A stretch of 64,000 nt of DNA from Limnohabitans sp. WS1 (GTDB taxonomy: Bacteria; Pseudomonadota; Gammaproteobacteria; Burkholderiales; Burkholderiaceae_C), in contig NZ_NERU01000001.1 in NCBI RefSeq assembly GCF_003063265.1, positions 620,001 through 684,000 on the forward strand, in the 5' to 3' direction. The notes below the pieces were generated by a model. The model was not told the origin of the DNA, did not search any database, and saw only the letters and a program-made list of their open reading frames with translations. The position numbers were made by a program, and so were the translations under genes. Below are positions 26,456-34,729 of the stretch, piece by piece. Numbering within the stretch: position 1 is the stretch's first letter; each line of letters starts with the position of its first letter.

Positions 26456-27439
26456 ATGACGACGCCAGACCTGAGCGCCACCGCTGCCACCCCCGCCGAG
26501 CAAGAGCGCTTGCTGCGTGAGCGGCTGCAGCGCTCGGGTTATCTGGCCGATGCCGACCTGGCCACCACCGTGTGGCTGGCGTCGGCTTTGCAACGCCCGC
26601 TGTTGCTCGAAGGCGATGCGGGCGTGGGCAAAACCGCCTTGGCCACCGCCTTGGCCCAATCACAAAACGCCACCTTGGTTCGCCTGCAATGCTTTGAGGG
26701 CTTGGACCTGGCACAAGCCGCTTACGAGTGGAACTACGGCCGCCAGTTGATGGCGATCCGCATGAGCGAAGCGGCCCAAAATAGCGGCAGTCATGATGGC
26801 GCTGGCCGTGTGCGCGAGTCCGACGTGTTCAGCCGCGAGTATTTGCTCGAGCGCCCTTTGCTGCGTGCCATCAGCCAGAGCGGCCCCTGCGTGCTCTTGA
26901 TTGACGAGATCGACCGCGCCGACGAAGCCTTTGAAGCCTTTTTGCTCGAAGTGCTGGCCGAGTACCAGATCACCGTGCCCGAGATTGGCACCATCCGCGC
27001 CACCCACATTCCGCAGGTGATTTTGACGAGCAACGGCACGCGTGAGCTGTCAGACGCCTTGCGCCGCCGCTGCCTGTACCATTACCTCGATTACCCGACG
27101 CTGGCGCGAGAGATCGCCATCGTCAAAACCGCCTTGCCCGAGGCCGACACCCGCTTGGTGGAAGACGCGGTGCAGTTCGTGCAGCGCCTGCGCCGCGAAG
27201 ACCTGGCCAAGATCCCTGGCATTGCCGAGACGCTGGACTGGGTGCGTGCGCTGTTCCAGCTGCGCCACAGCCACTTGCCCGAAGACATGTCGGCCGTGTT
27301 GGGCACCCTGGGCTGCCTGCTCAAGACCCGCGAAGACCGCTTTGTGATGGGCGCCGACCGCCTGCGCCAGCTGGTCGAAGGCCGCCGCACCGTGGGCGTG
27401 GCCGAAAACGCCAACGAACAAGCCAAAGTGGCGGCATGA
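26456..27439 (+). CDS. coxD: CoxD, MoxR-type AAA+ ATPase
   Basis: This 327-residue AAA+ chaperone is needed for maturation of the Mo-Cu centre. Walker A GDAGVGKT is at residues 53-60 and Walker B in VLLIDEIDRADEAFEAFLLE; ILTSNGTRELSDALRRRCLY holds sensor 1 and the arginine region. The ATG at 26456 lies 2 bp after the coxG stop, and the 3' end overlaps coxE by 4 bp, so the genes are tightly coupled. Confidence 0.95.
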   Translation: MTTPDLSATAATPAEQERLLRERLQRSGYLADADLATTVWLASALQRPLLLEGDAGVGKTALATALAQSQNATLVRLQCFEGLDLAQAAYEWNYGRQLMAIRMSEAAQNSGSHDGAGRVRESDVFSREYLLERPLLRAISQSGPCVLLIDEIDRADEAFEAFLLEVLAEYQITVPEIGTIRATHIPQVILTSNGTRELSDALRRRCLYHYLDYPTLAREIAIVKTALPEADTRLVEDAVQFVQRLRREDLAKIPGIAETLDWVRALFQLRHSHLPEDMSAVLGTLGCLLKTREDRFVMGADRLRQLVEGRRTVGVAENANEQAKVAA

Positions 27440-28620
27440 GCACCTCGCCCGCCACCGCGCCCTCAGAGCGACTGGCCGGTTTTGCTGCGCTCTTGCGCGA
27501 CCACGGCCTCACGGTGGGCGTGGCCGAGCAGCAGGCCATGTTGCAAGCCATGCTGTACTTTGGCCCTGTGCACGAGCGCCCTTTGCAAGCCGCTTGGCGG
27601 GCCATTGCCTGCCACAGCCAGCGCGAGTGGCAGCTGTGGGCCGATGTGTACGAGCGTTTTTGGCATCCCGAAAAACTGCGCGGCGGCGTCAAGGTCAGTG
27701 GCCAAACCCGGCCTAGCCGCAACTTGCGTCAAAGCGTGCAGGCCCTGCACGATCAGATGGACGCGGCCCAACAACCGGCCAGCCAACCCGGCAGCCCCCA
27801 AACAGCGCCCCAAACTGCGGGTGACTCGGCATCGAGCCCGCATGACGAACAAGACGCAGGCACGCCCCGCGCCCAAGGCGGTGCCAGCCGCACCGAAGCC
27901 CTGCACCAGCGCGACGGCCAGATGTGGATGCCGCAAGAACTCAGCGCCCTGCAAAATCTGGCCCGCCAGATCACGGCCAAGCTGCAACCCCGCGCCACCC
28001 GCCGCTGGCGCGTGGCCCCACGCGGGCAGCGCCTGGATTTGCGCCAAACCCTGCGTCGCAGCGTGGGCTGGGGCGGCGAGTTGCTGCAGCCGGCCTGGAA
28101 AGTCAAACGCGTGGAGCCGCCGCGCCTGTTCATCCTGGCCGATGTGAGCCGCTCGATGGAATCACACGCCGCCTTGTTTTTGCGCGTAGCCCGTGCTTTT
28201 GCGCTGGAGGCAGATGCCCGGGTGTTTGTGTTTCACACCCGACTGGCCGAGGTCACGCCCTACATGCAGCGCGACACCCCCGCCATTCAGGAAAAAGTGA
28301 ACGCCGTGACGGCTGGTTTTGGCGGCGGCACCCGCATTGCCGCCAGCTTGCAAGACTTTGCCCGGCACCACGCCCGCGCCCAGCTCAACCGGGGTGCCCG
28401 TGTGTGGGTGTTCTCGGACGGCTTTGACACCGATGGGCCTGAATTTTTGAGCGCAGCGCTGCAGGAGGTGCGTGCACGCGGTGCCCGCATCACCTGGTTC
28501 CACCCCACGCGCCAGGTGCCTGCGGCCGGGGCCTTGCAGCGAGCGCGTGCCATGATTGACCGCTTTGTGCCGCTGGCCAGCCTGGCCGATCTGGCGGCAG
28601 CCCGGCATGTGCTGCACTGA
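27436..28620 (+). CDS. coxE: CoxE, VWA-domain protein
   Basis: This 394-residue partner of CoxD has a C-terminal von Willebrand A domain with MIDAS motif DVSRS at 236-240, preceded by a Pro/Gln/Ser-rich low-complexity region (about 110-155). MoxR-VWA pairs act as metal-insertion chaperones; CoxDE are thought to help build the CuSMoO2 site. The start codon sits inside the coxD stop (ATGA). Confidence 0.94.
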   Translation: MSTSPATAPSERLAGFAALLRDHGLTVGVAEQQAMLQAMLYFGPVHERPLQAAWRAIACHSQREWQLWADVYERFWHPEKLRGGVKVSGQTRPSRNLRQSVQALHDQMDAAQQPASQPGSPQTAPQTAGDSASSPHDEQDAGTPRAQGGASRTEALHQRDGQMWMPQELSALQNLARQITAKLQPRATRRWRVAPRGQRLDLRQTLRRSVGWGGELLQPAWKVKRVEPPRLFILADVSRSMESHAALFLRVARAFALEADARVFVFHTRLAEVTPYMQRDTPAIQEKVNAVTAGFGGGTRIAASLQDFARHHARAQLNRGARVWVFSDGFDTDGPEFLSAALQEVRARGARITWFHPTRQVPAAGALQRARAMIDRFVPLASLADLAAARHVLH

Positions 28621-28644
28621 CATTAGACATTCAAGGAGAACGCC

Positions 28645-29742
28645 ATGAACCGCAACGAATGGATCACCCAAGCTGCCCGCCTGCAAAGCGCGGACCAGCC
28701 TTTTGCCTTGGTCACGGTCTTGAGCGCCCAAGCCCCCACCTCGGGCAAAGCGGGCGACAAAGCGGTCGTCACGCCCGACGGTCAAATCCACGGCTGGATC
28801 GGCGGCGGCTGCGCCCAACCGGCGGTCATCAAGACCGTGCGCCGTGCTTTGCTCGACGGCCAGCCGCGCAAGATCCGCATTGCCCCCTCCGACGAAAGTG
28901 CCGAGCGCGATCTGGGCGATGTGCTCGAATTTGGCATGGCCTGCCACTCGGGCGGCACACTCGAATTGTTCATCGACCCGGTCATGCCCTCGGCCATGTT
29001 GACCGTGGTGGGCAACTCGCCCGTGGCGCGTGCTTTGGTGGGCCTGGCCCCCCGCGTGGGTTTGCGCGTGGCGGTGGTGGCACAGGGCGCACAGGCCGCT
29101 GATTTTCCCGATGCCGACACGGTGCTGAACAGTGACGATGCCGCTGGCGTGAGCGCCCGGCTGTCGTCACCCTTTGTGGTGGTGGCCACACAAGGCCGCC
29201 GCGACCTGCAAGGCCTCAAAGCCGCGCTGGCCCTGCAGCCGCAAGGCCTGTGGTTTGTGGCCAGCGCCCGCAAAGCGGCGGTGTTGCTCGACACGCTGGT
29301 GACCAGCGGCGAAGACCCGGCCGCTGTGGCCCGCATCGTGGCCCCAGCGGGTGAATTCATCGGTGCGCAAACCCCCGAAGAAATCGCCTTGTCGGTGCTG
29401 ACTTCGGTGGTGGCAGCTCGGCGTGGGCGTGAATCCTCAGCGCCTGCGTCTCAGGCTGCTTTGACAGCGTCCATGGCTGCTTCAGCGCTTACACCATCTG
29501 CTACAGCGGCTGCTGGGTCGTCGTCTTGCTGCTCAACCACTGCGGCCACCGAGCCCAAGGAGGCCGTCAAGTCCAAGGCCCTTGCGCCGGTGGCGGCCAG
29601 CGCTTGCTGCGGTGGGTCCAAACAGGCCGCAGGCCAAGCCGCTGACACGGCGACCGATGCTGTCCCGAGCCGGACCGTCGAGCCTGCATTGGCCCTGGCG
29701 GCTGTGCCAGTATCGGTCAAATCTTCTTGCTGCGGAGGCTGA
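28645..29742 (+). CDS. coxF: CoxF, XdhC-family protein with Cys-Cys-rich tail
   Basis: XdhC-type proteins bind and protect sulfurated molybdenum cofactor for insertion into hydroxylases. The N-terminal domain (VLSAQAPTSGKAGDKAVVTP, WIGGGCAQPAVIK) and the Rossmann-like C-terminal domain end near residue 275 (EEIALSVLTSVVAARRG). An extra tail of about 90 residues follows, low in complexity and rich in Ala/Ser. It carries three Cys-Cys pairs at 295/296, 321/322 and 362/363, the last within the terminal SSCCGG. The tail could bind metal, perhaps copper, but this is inference. Confidence 0.88.
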   Translation: MNRNEWITQAARLQSADQPFALVTVLSAQAPTSGKAGDKAVVTPDGQIHGWIGGGCAQPAVIKTVRRALLDGQPRKIRIAPSDESAERDLGDVLEFGMACHSGGTLELFIDPVMPSAMLTVVGNSPVARALVGLAPRVGLRVAVVAQGAQAADFPDADTVLNSDDAAGVSARLSSPFVVVATQGRRDLQGLKAALALQPQGLWFVASARKAAVLLDTLVTSGEDPAAVARIVAPAGEFIGAQTPEEIALSVLTSVVAARRGRESSAPASQAALTASMAASALTPSATAAAGSSSCCSTTAATEPKEAVKSKALAPVAASACCGGSKQAAGQAADTATDAVPSRTVEPALALAAVPVSVKSSCCGG

Positions 29743-29744
29743 AC

Positions 29745-30425
29745 ATGGGTTGCATTCTCAAAGGGGGCGGGGGCTTGTACAGCCGCGTGGCGGTGGGCGC
29801 GGTGCTGCTGGCTGCGGGTTCGGGCTCGCGCATGGGGCATCGCCCCAAAAGTTTGCTCGAATTGGGTGGCGTGCCCCTCATTCGCCGCCAGCTGATCGCA
29901 TTGTCGGGCGCGGGCATGGACGAGGTGGTGGTGGTGTTGGGCCATTACGCGGATCGCATCGAAGAGGCTGTTAAGGAATTTCCGGTGACGCTGGTGCGCA
30001 ACCCCGACCCGGACGCCGGGCAGATTTCATCGCTGCGGCTGGGCTTGCAGGCGCTGTCGCCCAAGCTGGACGCGGTGCTGGTGGCGCTGGCCGACCAGCC
30101 GCTGATCAACTCGCAAGACATCAACGATCTGATTGGGGCTTACAAAAAGCGCCCAACAGGCACGCAAGTCGTGCAGCCCACGGTCGATGGCTTGCCGGGC
30201 AACCCGGTCATGTTCAGCACCGAGGTGCGCGAGCAAATTTTGGCGGGCGCAGCCAACGTGGGTTGCCGCCAATGGCAGACGGCCCACCCCGAGCAAGTGC
30301 ACCACTGGGCGTGCAGCAACAACCGCTACCGCACCGATGTGGACACACCCGAAGACATTGCCGCGCTGGCGGCACGCACCGGCCACCAGCTCAAGTGGCC
30401 AGCTGATTTGATGGTCACCGCTTGA
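29745..30425 (+). CDS. MobA-like nucleotidyltransferase (molybdenum cofactor type)
   Basis: This 226-residue protein opens the nucleotide-binding fold with VGAVLLAAGSGSRMGHRPKS, the GxGxRMG motif of MobA/MocA proteins. It goes on with ADQPLINSQDINDLI and GLPGNPVMFS. In hydroxylase clusters this family makes the CMP-dinucleotide form of molybdopterin, and CO dehydrogenase uses that form. It lies 2 bp after coxF with GGAGG 6 nt before the ATG. Confidence 0.88.
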   Translation: MGCILKGGGGLYSRVAVGAVLLAAGSGSRMGHRPKSLLELGGVPLIRRQLIALSGAGMDEVVVVLGHYADRIEEAVKEFPVTLVRNPDPDAGQISSLRLGLQALSPKLDAVLVALADQPLINSQDINDLIGAYKKRPTGTQVVQPTVDGLPGNPVMFSTEVREQILAGAANVGCRQWQTAHPEQVHHWACSNNRYRTDVDTPEDIAALAARTGHQLKWPADLMVTA

Positions 30426-30442
30426 AACCGGCAGGCACCGCC

Positions 30443-31141
30443 ATGATCCAGCCCGACCCGCTCCACACGCTGTGGCACACGCCCATCGGCGTGCACCGGT
30501 TTGCGCAAGCCGAGGCCGTCAACGAGGTGCTGGTGCGCGTTTTTCAGACCATGCGGGCCACCGACCCCATCGTGTCGGGTGAGCCCAAAGCCTTTTACGC
30601 CAGCCGTGACGATTTGCTGCAACGCATCCGCCTGTCGGAATGGGAACAGCTGGTGCGCTTCATCGTGGACAGCGTGCGCCAGACCGTGGTGCTGGCCAAC
30701 CAGGGTGCCTGGCCCGAGGCCAAGCCCGGCTTTCAGATCGCGCTGCGCGGCATCTGGTTCCAAATCTCCAGCCAGGGCAGCCACCACGATGTGCACACGC
30801 ACGGCAACTGTTCGTGGTCGGGCGTGTATTGCCTGCAGGTCGACCCGCCCGAGCAGCGCTGCCAGCACCCAGTGCTGGGCGCGGCCAATGGCGTGACGCG
30901 TTTTTATGGTCCCCACTTCAACCGCCTGGGCGGCGCGGCCATGGATTTTGGCAACGCTTATTTGCAAAACGCCCACCTCGACATCGAACCGGTGCCGGGC
31001 CAGTTGGTGGTGTTTCCGTCGTGGCTGGCGCACCAGGCCATGCCCTACCACGGCACGGCTGACCGGGTGATCGTGTCCTTCAATGTGAGCGTGCACGCGG
31101 CCGGGGGGTCGGACCAATTGCATGGGTATGCGCATGTCTGA
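30443..31141 (+). CDS. TIGR02466-like putative 2OG-Fe(II) oxygenase
   Basis: This 232-residue protein has a double-stranded beta-helix pattern: GIWFQISSQGSHHDVHTHGN with His118/His120, SGVYCLQVDPP, then VVFPSWLAHQAMPYHGTADR with His197 and Arg208, then VIVSFNVSV. This fits the TIGR02466 group of putative 2-oxoglutarate/Fe(II) oxygenases. The substrate is unknown, and it is not a known cox maturation factor. The gap to the preceding gene is 17 bp and it overlaps the next, so it appears to be part of the cox operon. Confidence 0.75.
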   Translation: MIQPDPLHTLWHTPIGVHRFAQAEAVNEVLVRVFQTMRATDPIVSGEPKAFYASRDDLLQRIRLSEWEQLVRFIVDSVRQTVVLANQGAWPEAKPGFQIALRGIWFQISSQGSHHDVHTHGNCSWSGVYCLQVDPPEQRCQHPVLGAANGVTRFYGPHFNRLGGAAMDFGNAYLQNAHLDIEPVPGQLVVFPSWLAHQAMPYHGTADRVIVSFNVSVHAAGGSDQLHGYAHV

Positions 31142-32285
31142 GCGCCATCGCCCCGTGGCAACTGGTCAGCCTGGTTTGGTCCCGGTGTCTGTTCATGCGC
31201 TGGTCCATGCCGGTGAGGTGGCGCAATGGACGGTGGTTTTGCTCGCTTGGCTTTGGCTGGGTGAGCAAGGCATGCGACTGGGGTGGTCATGGGCCAGTGG
31301 CGTTTTGGCGGTGGTGCTGTGGTGGGCCGCGCGACTGCTCAGCCGTGGCCGTGTCTGGACCTTGCAGGCGACCCCAGCCTTGATGGGTTTGCTGGGATTG
31401 CTGACGGCCTGGGGCGTGTGGTGGCCTGACTTGTTGTCGGGACACAGTGCGGCCCATGCGGCCTTGCTGGCGGTGGCGGTGCTGTGGGGGGTGTGGTGTG
31501 GCTTGATCGAGACCCGCAGCCAGTCCAGCACCTTCACTTTGGGCCGTCTGGCATGGCACCCCTTGGTGGCGGCCGGGTTGACTTACTTGGCCTGGCGCAT
31601 GCCGGGCAGCCTGCTGCTGTCCCCTTTGGGCGCGAGTGTGTTGCTGGCCCTGTGTGCGGCCGTGTTGCATGCGCGAGACCGCCTTGGTGCTTGGCAAGCT
31701 GGCGTGTGCAGGGGGGTGCAGGCCAGTTTGCCGCAGGTGCTGCCAGCTTCGGCGATGGGGCTGATGATGGGCAGTCTGTGGCTGGGCAACGCATGGTGTG
31801 CGGGTTTGAACCTGTCACTGGCGTGGATGGCCACCTCGCATTTGGTGTTGATGGCGGGTTTGCCCGCCTTGGTGGCGGGGGTCATGCGGTGGTGGATGCC
31901 CGTTGGCCATGCCCTGGCGCATGAACGCCTGAGTTTCATCAGCCTGGGTTTTCTGATCATGGGCCCCTTGATGCTGCTGGGCGACAGTGTGGTGCATGGG
32001 GTGTTGGCCATGCTGCTGCCCTCCTTGGCTTGGGCTGTGCATCTGGGGCGTCACCGCATGCCGGTGGGGTCTGCTGTGCGGTGGCCACCGGGTGTGCAGC
32101 GTGGTTTGGCACTTTTGCTCGGGCCAGGCTTGCTGGCCTGGGTGGGGTTTCTCAGTCCTTGGCAAGGCCCGCTGGCCGTGCAGTCGGCCTTTGCCTTGTT
32201 GGGGGTGTTGGCGGCGGTGCAAATTTTGCATGGTTTGCGGCGCTGGGCCGTGCCCCCTTCGGCGGGCTTGCCTCGTCCATTTTGA
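31134..32285 (+). CDS. Polytopic membrane protein of unknown function in cox operon
   Basis: This is a protein of about 383 residues, very rich in Leu, Ala, Val and Trp, with roughly ten hydrophobic segments spread over the whole length and His/Arg-rich connecting loops (HALVHAGEVAQW near the N-terminus, HALAHERLSF in the middle). I do not recognise a family. Oligotropha cox clusters also carry membrane proteins (coxC, coxH, coxK), but I see no specific likeness. The gene overlaps the oxygenase gene by 8 bp; an in-frame ATG at 31122 is also possible. Confidence 0.75.
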   Translation: MSERHRPVATGQPGLVPVSVHALVHAGEVAQWTVVLLAWLWLGEQGMRLGWSWASGVLAVVLWWAARLLSRGRVWTLQATPALMGLLGLLTAWGVWWPDLLSGHSAAHAALLAVAVLWGVWCGLIETRSQSSTFTLGRLAWHPLVAAGLTYLAWRMPGSLLLSPLGASVLLALCAAVLHARDRLGAWQAGVCRGVQASLPQVLPASAMGLMMGSLWLGNAWCAGLNLSLAWMATSHLVLMAGLPALVAGVMRWWMPVGHALAHERLSFISLGFLIMGPLMLLGDSVVHGVLAMLLPSLAWAVHLGRHRMPVGSAVRWPPGVQRGLALLLGPGLLAWVGFLSPWQGPLAVQSAFALLGVLAAVQILHGLRRWAVPPSAGLPRPF

Positions 32286-32330
32286 CGGGGCAGGGAACCC
32301 CATTTTTTGCACAATAAAACGGAGACAAAC

Positions 32331-33335
32331 ATGAACAGCATCGACATTGACGTCATCCGCACCGCCCTCGACTGGCAAAGCCGGGGCCACCGCGTGGTCA
32401 TGGGCACGGTGGTGCGCACCTGGGGTTCGGCCCCACGGCCCCCTGGCTCGCTCATGATCATCCGTGACGACGGCCAGGTGGCCGGATCGGTGTCCGGTGG
32501 CTGCATTGAAGACGATCTGATCCGCCGCGTGGCCGCTGGCGAGCTGGCCCTGCGCCTGCCCGACACCACCACTTATGGCCAAACCGCCGAAGAGGTGCGC
32601 CGCTTTGGCCTGCCCTGCGGCGGCTCGGTGCAGGTGGTGTTGGAGCCACTGTCGGCCCAGTCGCAGCTGCGCGAATTGCTGGTGCTGATCGAGCAACACC
32701 AGCGCGTGGAGCGCCGCATGGACATGGCCACCGGCATGGTGCGCATGAGTGCGGCCACCGAAGGCGACAAGTTGCAGTTTGACGGCCAAAGCCTGACCAC
32801 GGTGCACGGCCCACGCCTGCGCTTGCTCATCATTGGTGGTGGTCAGTTGTCACGCTATCTGGCCGCCATGGCCGTGATGCTGGACTACCAGGTCACGGTG
32901 TGCGAGCCGCGCGTCGAATACCACGAAGGCTGGGAAGCCATGAGCGGTGTGACTTTGTCCAAAGAGATGCCCGACGACCTGGTGCTGGCCATGCGCCTGG
33001 ACCACAACAGCGCGGTGGTGGCCGTCACGCACGACCCCAAACTCGATGACCTGGCCTTGATGGAAGCACTGCGCACCCCCGCGTTTTATGTGGGCGCATT
33101 GGGTTCGCTGCACAACAACGCGCAGCGCCGCAAACGCTTGCTCGACTTTGATGTGAGCGAAGAAGAGGTGCGCCAACTGCACGGCCCCGTGGGCCTGAAC
33201 CTGGGCGCATTGACGCCCCCCGAAATTGCGCTGAGCATCGTGGCCGAAATGACCGCCTTGCGCCGAGGCACGGATTTGAGCCAGGCGCTCAGCAATTGGT
33301 CAGGCTCGAAGACGGTGTGTGGCTTGGTGAATTGA
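32331..33335 (+). CDS. Second XdhC/CoxI-family protein
   Basis: This 334-residue protein is a complete XdhC-family protein: GTVVRTWGSAPRPPGSLMII, GSVSGGCIEDDLIRR and FGLPCGGSVQVVLEPL at the N-terminus, then the NAD-like fold LRLLIIGGGQLSRYLAAMAV. YVGALGSLHNNAQRRKRLLD and GLNLGALTPPEIALSIVAEM lie at the end. It is expected to assist Moco sulfuration or insertion. It probably serves the CO dehydrogenase upstream, the two-subunit enzyme downstream, or both. The ATG at 32331 follows CGGAGA. It lacks the Cys-rich tail seen on CoxF. Confidence 0.9.
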   Translation: MNSIDIDVIRTALDWQSRGHRVVMGTVVRTWGSAPRPPGSLMIIRDDGQVAGSVSGGCIEDDLIRRVAAGELALRLPDTTTYGQTAEEVRRFGLPCGGSVQVVLEPLSAQSQLRELLVLIEQHQRVERRMDMATGMVRMSAATEGDKLQFDGQSLTTVHGPRLRLLIIGGGQLSRYLAAMAVMLDYQVTVCEPRVEYHEGWEAMSGVTLSKEMPDDLVLAMRLDHNSAVVAVTHDPKLDDLALMEALRTPAFYVGALGSLHNNAQRRKRLLDFDVSEEEVRQLHGPVGLNLGALTPPEIALSIVAEMTALRRGTDLSQALSNWSGSKTVCGLVN

Positions 33336-33389
33336 GGCGGTGCAAGACCCCTTGGGGGGCCTTGGTCTATCGCTTGAATGGCTCACGCG

Positions 33390-33411
33390 CCTTACAATCA
33401 AGTAAGGATTG
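33390..33411. promoter_or_regulatory. Interleaved palindromes at vapBC promoter
   Basis: CCTTAC/GTAAGG (33390-33407) and CAATC/GATTG (33395-33411) overlap, and TACAAT (33393-33398) could be a -10 element. Such sites are usual for autoregulation by an antitoxin. They end 12 bp before the vapB start. Confidence 0.5.
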
Positions 33412-33423
33412 AGGAGTTAGCGC

Positions 33424-33666
33424 ATGACAACTGCCACTGTGACCGGTAAAGGTCAAATCACCATCCCGGCCCAGATCCGTGCGGCCTTGCATGTCGGCAC
33501 TGGGGATCGGGTTGAATTTGTGGAGATCGAACCTGGTCGGTATGAATTCATGGCCGCAACACGGTCCTTGAGTGAACTCAAGGGCATGTTCAAAAAGCCC
33601 AGCAAACCCGTCTCCATACAAGACATGAATGCCGCCATTGCCGCACGAGGAGCCTCTGCCAAATGA
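33424..33666 (+). CDS. vapB: AbrB/MazE-fold antitoxin (VapB)
   Basis: This 80-residue protein with a SpoVT/AbrB swapped-hairpin DNA-binding domain starts MTTATVTGKGQITIPAQIRA and continues ALHVGTGDRVEFVEIEPGRY. The C-terminal half would neutralise the PIN toxin encoded immediately after (4-bp overlap). GAGGAG precedes the ATG. It probably represses its own promoter through the palindromes upstream. Confidence 0.9.
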   Translation: MTTATVTGKGQITIPAQIRAALHVGTGDRVEFVEIEPGRYEFMAATRSLSELKGMFKKPSKPVSIQDMNAAIAARGASAK

Positions 33667-34058
33667 TGGGGCTCGACACCAATGTGCTGGTGCGCTACAT
33701 CATGCAAGACGATGCCAAACAGTCGGCACAAGCCGTTCGTTTACTGGATGCCCTGAGTGTGGACAAGCCGGGCTTTGTCACGCTGGTGTCGATCGTTGAA
33801 TTGGTTTGGGTGCTGTCGTCTTGCTACGAGTTGAGCCGTGCGCAATTGGTGACTGCGCTGGAAGCCCTGCTCAGAACCAAAGAATTGGTGATTGAAAACG
33901 CCGAAGTGGTCTGGCGTGCGGTGCGCCTTTTTCGGGATTCATCGGGTGATTTTGCCGACTGCTTGGTTGAAAGATCAGCCGCTGCTGCGGGCTGCACCCA
34001 AACCATGACTTTTGATCGCGGCGCAGTCAAAAACTGTGGCATGGTCTTGGTGCCCTGA
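33663..34058 (+). CDS. vapC: PIN-domain toxin (VapC)
   Basis: This 131-residue PIN-fold ribonuclease has an MGLDTNVLVRYIMQDD N-terminus with the first catalytic Asp. A Glu lies in SIVELVWVL, and SGDFADCLVERSAAAAGC carries the Asp pair region, with MTFDRGAVK at the end. All acidic positions expected for activity appear present. The gene is coupled to vapB and lies between the two molybdenum-hydroxylase clusters. Confidence 0.9.
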   Translation: MMGLDTNVLVRYIMQDDAKQSAQAVRLLDALSVDKPGFVTLVSIVELVWVLSSCYELSRAQLVTALEALLRTKELVIENAEVVWRAVRLFRDSSGDFADCLVERSAAAAGCTQTMTFDRGAVKNCGMVLVP

Positions 34059-34164
34059 GCCCAATGAGGGCCAGTGATCTTGGCCTGAATCCACCCAGCC
34101 ACACCACCCCTCAGGGTTTGCCCGAGATTGAGCCTTGGGCGACACGCTGGTCACAGCGCTCGAT

Positions 34165-34181
34165 TTAACTTCATGAGTTAA
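34165..34181. promoter_or_regulatory. Inverted repeat upstream of the two-subunit Mo enzyme
   Basis: TTAACT and AGTTAA (34165-34181) form a 6-bp inverted repeat around TCATG. It lies 75 bp before the small-subunit start and may be a regulator site. Confidence 0.35.
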
Positions 34182-34255
34182 CGGTGCAGGCGCAAGGCGT
34201 TGGGTTTTGTGCTGCCTCAGGCAAGCTGCATCAAAAGACACTTTTGGAGAGACAC

Positions 34256-34729
34256 ATGGTTCGAATGAAAGTCAATGGCGAGGCCGTCTCGGTCGATGCC
34301 AAGCCGGAGACCCCTTTGCTGTGGGTCATCCGCGAAAAGCTCAACCTCACGGGCACCAAGTTCGGCTGCGGCATTGCGCAGTGCGGCGCCTGCACGGTGC
34401 ACCTGAACGGTCAGCCGGTGCGTTCATGCTCGCTGCCCGTGTCGGCGGCTGAGGGCAAAGACATCACCACCGTCGAAGGCCTGATGAAGACCCCCACCGG
34501 TCAAGCTTTGCAAGCCGGTTGGGTCAAAGCCCAAGCGCCGCAATGCGGCTACTGCCAGTCGGGTCAGCTCATGACCGCTGCCAAGGTGATCAGCATGGTC
34601 AAAAAGAACCTCAGCCGCACCGAGATTTTGGAAGCCATGAGCGGCAACATCTGCCGCTGCGGCACCTACAACCAGATCGCCAGCGCGGTCTCGCACGCCC
34701 AGAAAACCCTCCAAGGAGGCAAGGCATGA
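34256..34729 (+). CDS. [2Fe-2S] subunit of isoquinoline 1-oxidoreductase-type enzyme
   Basis: This 157-residue ferredoxin-like subunit has cluster motifs FGCGIAQCGACTV (with a later Cys in RSCSLPV), QCGYCQSGQLMT and ICRCGTYNQI. The CRCGTYxxI form distinguishes IorA-type subunits from the CRCTGYxxI of CoxS-like ones. It transfers electrons from the molybdenum subunit, usually onward to a cytochrome rather than a flavin. TTTGGAGAG precedes the ATG. The stop codon overlaps the start of the large subunit. Confidence 0.92.
   Translation: MVRMKVNGEAVSVDAKPETPLLWVIREKLNLTGTKFGCGIAQCGACTVHLNGQPVRSCSLPVSAAEGKDITTVEGLMKTPTGQALQAGWVKAQAPQCGYCQSGQLMTAAKVISMVKKNLSRTEILEAMSGNICRCGTYNQIASAVSHAQKTLQGGKA

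Noticed and set aside
27850-33335. Form II (CoxL-like) rather than true CO dehydrogenase accessory set
   Set aside because: The large subunit has AYRCSFR with the copper-ligand Cys and gene order M-S-L, both of form I.
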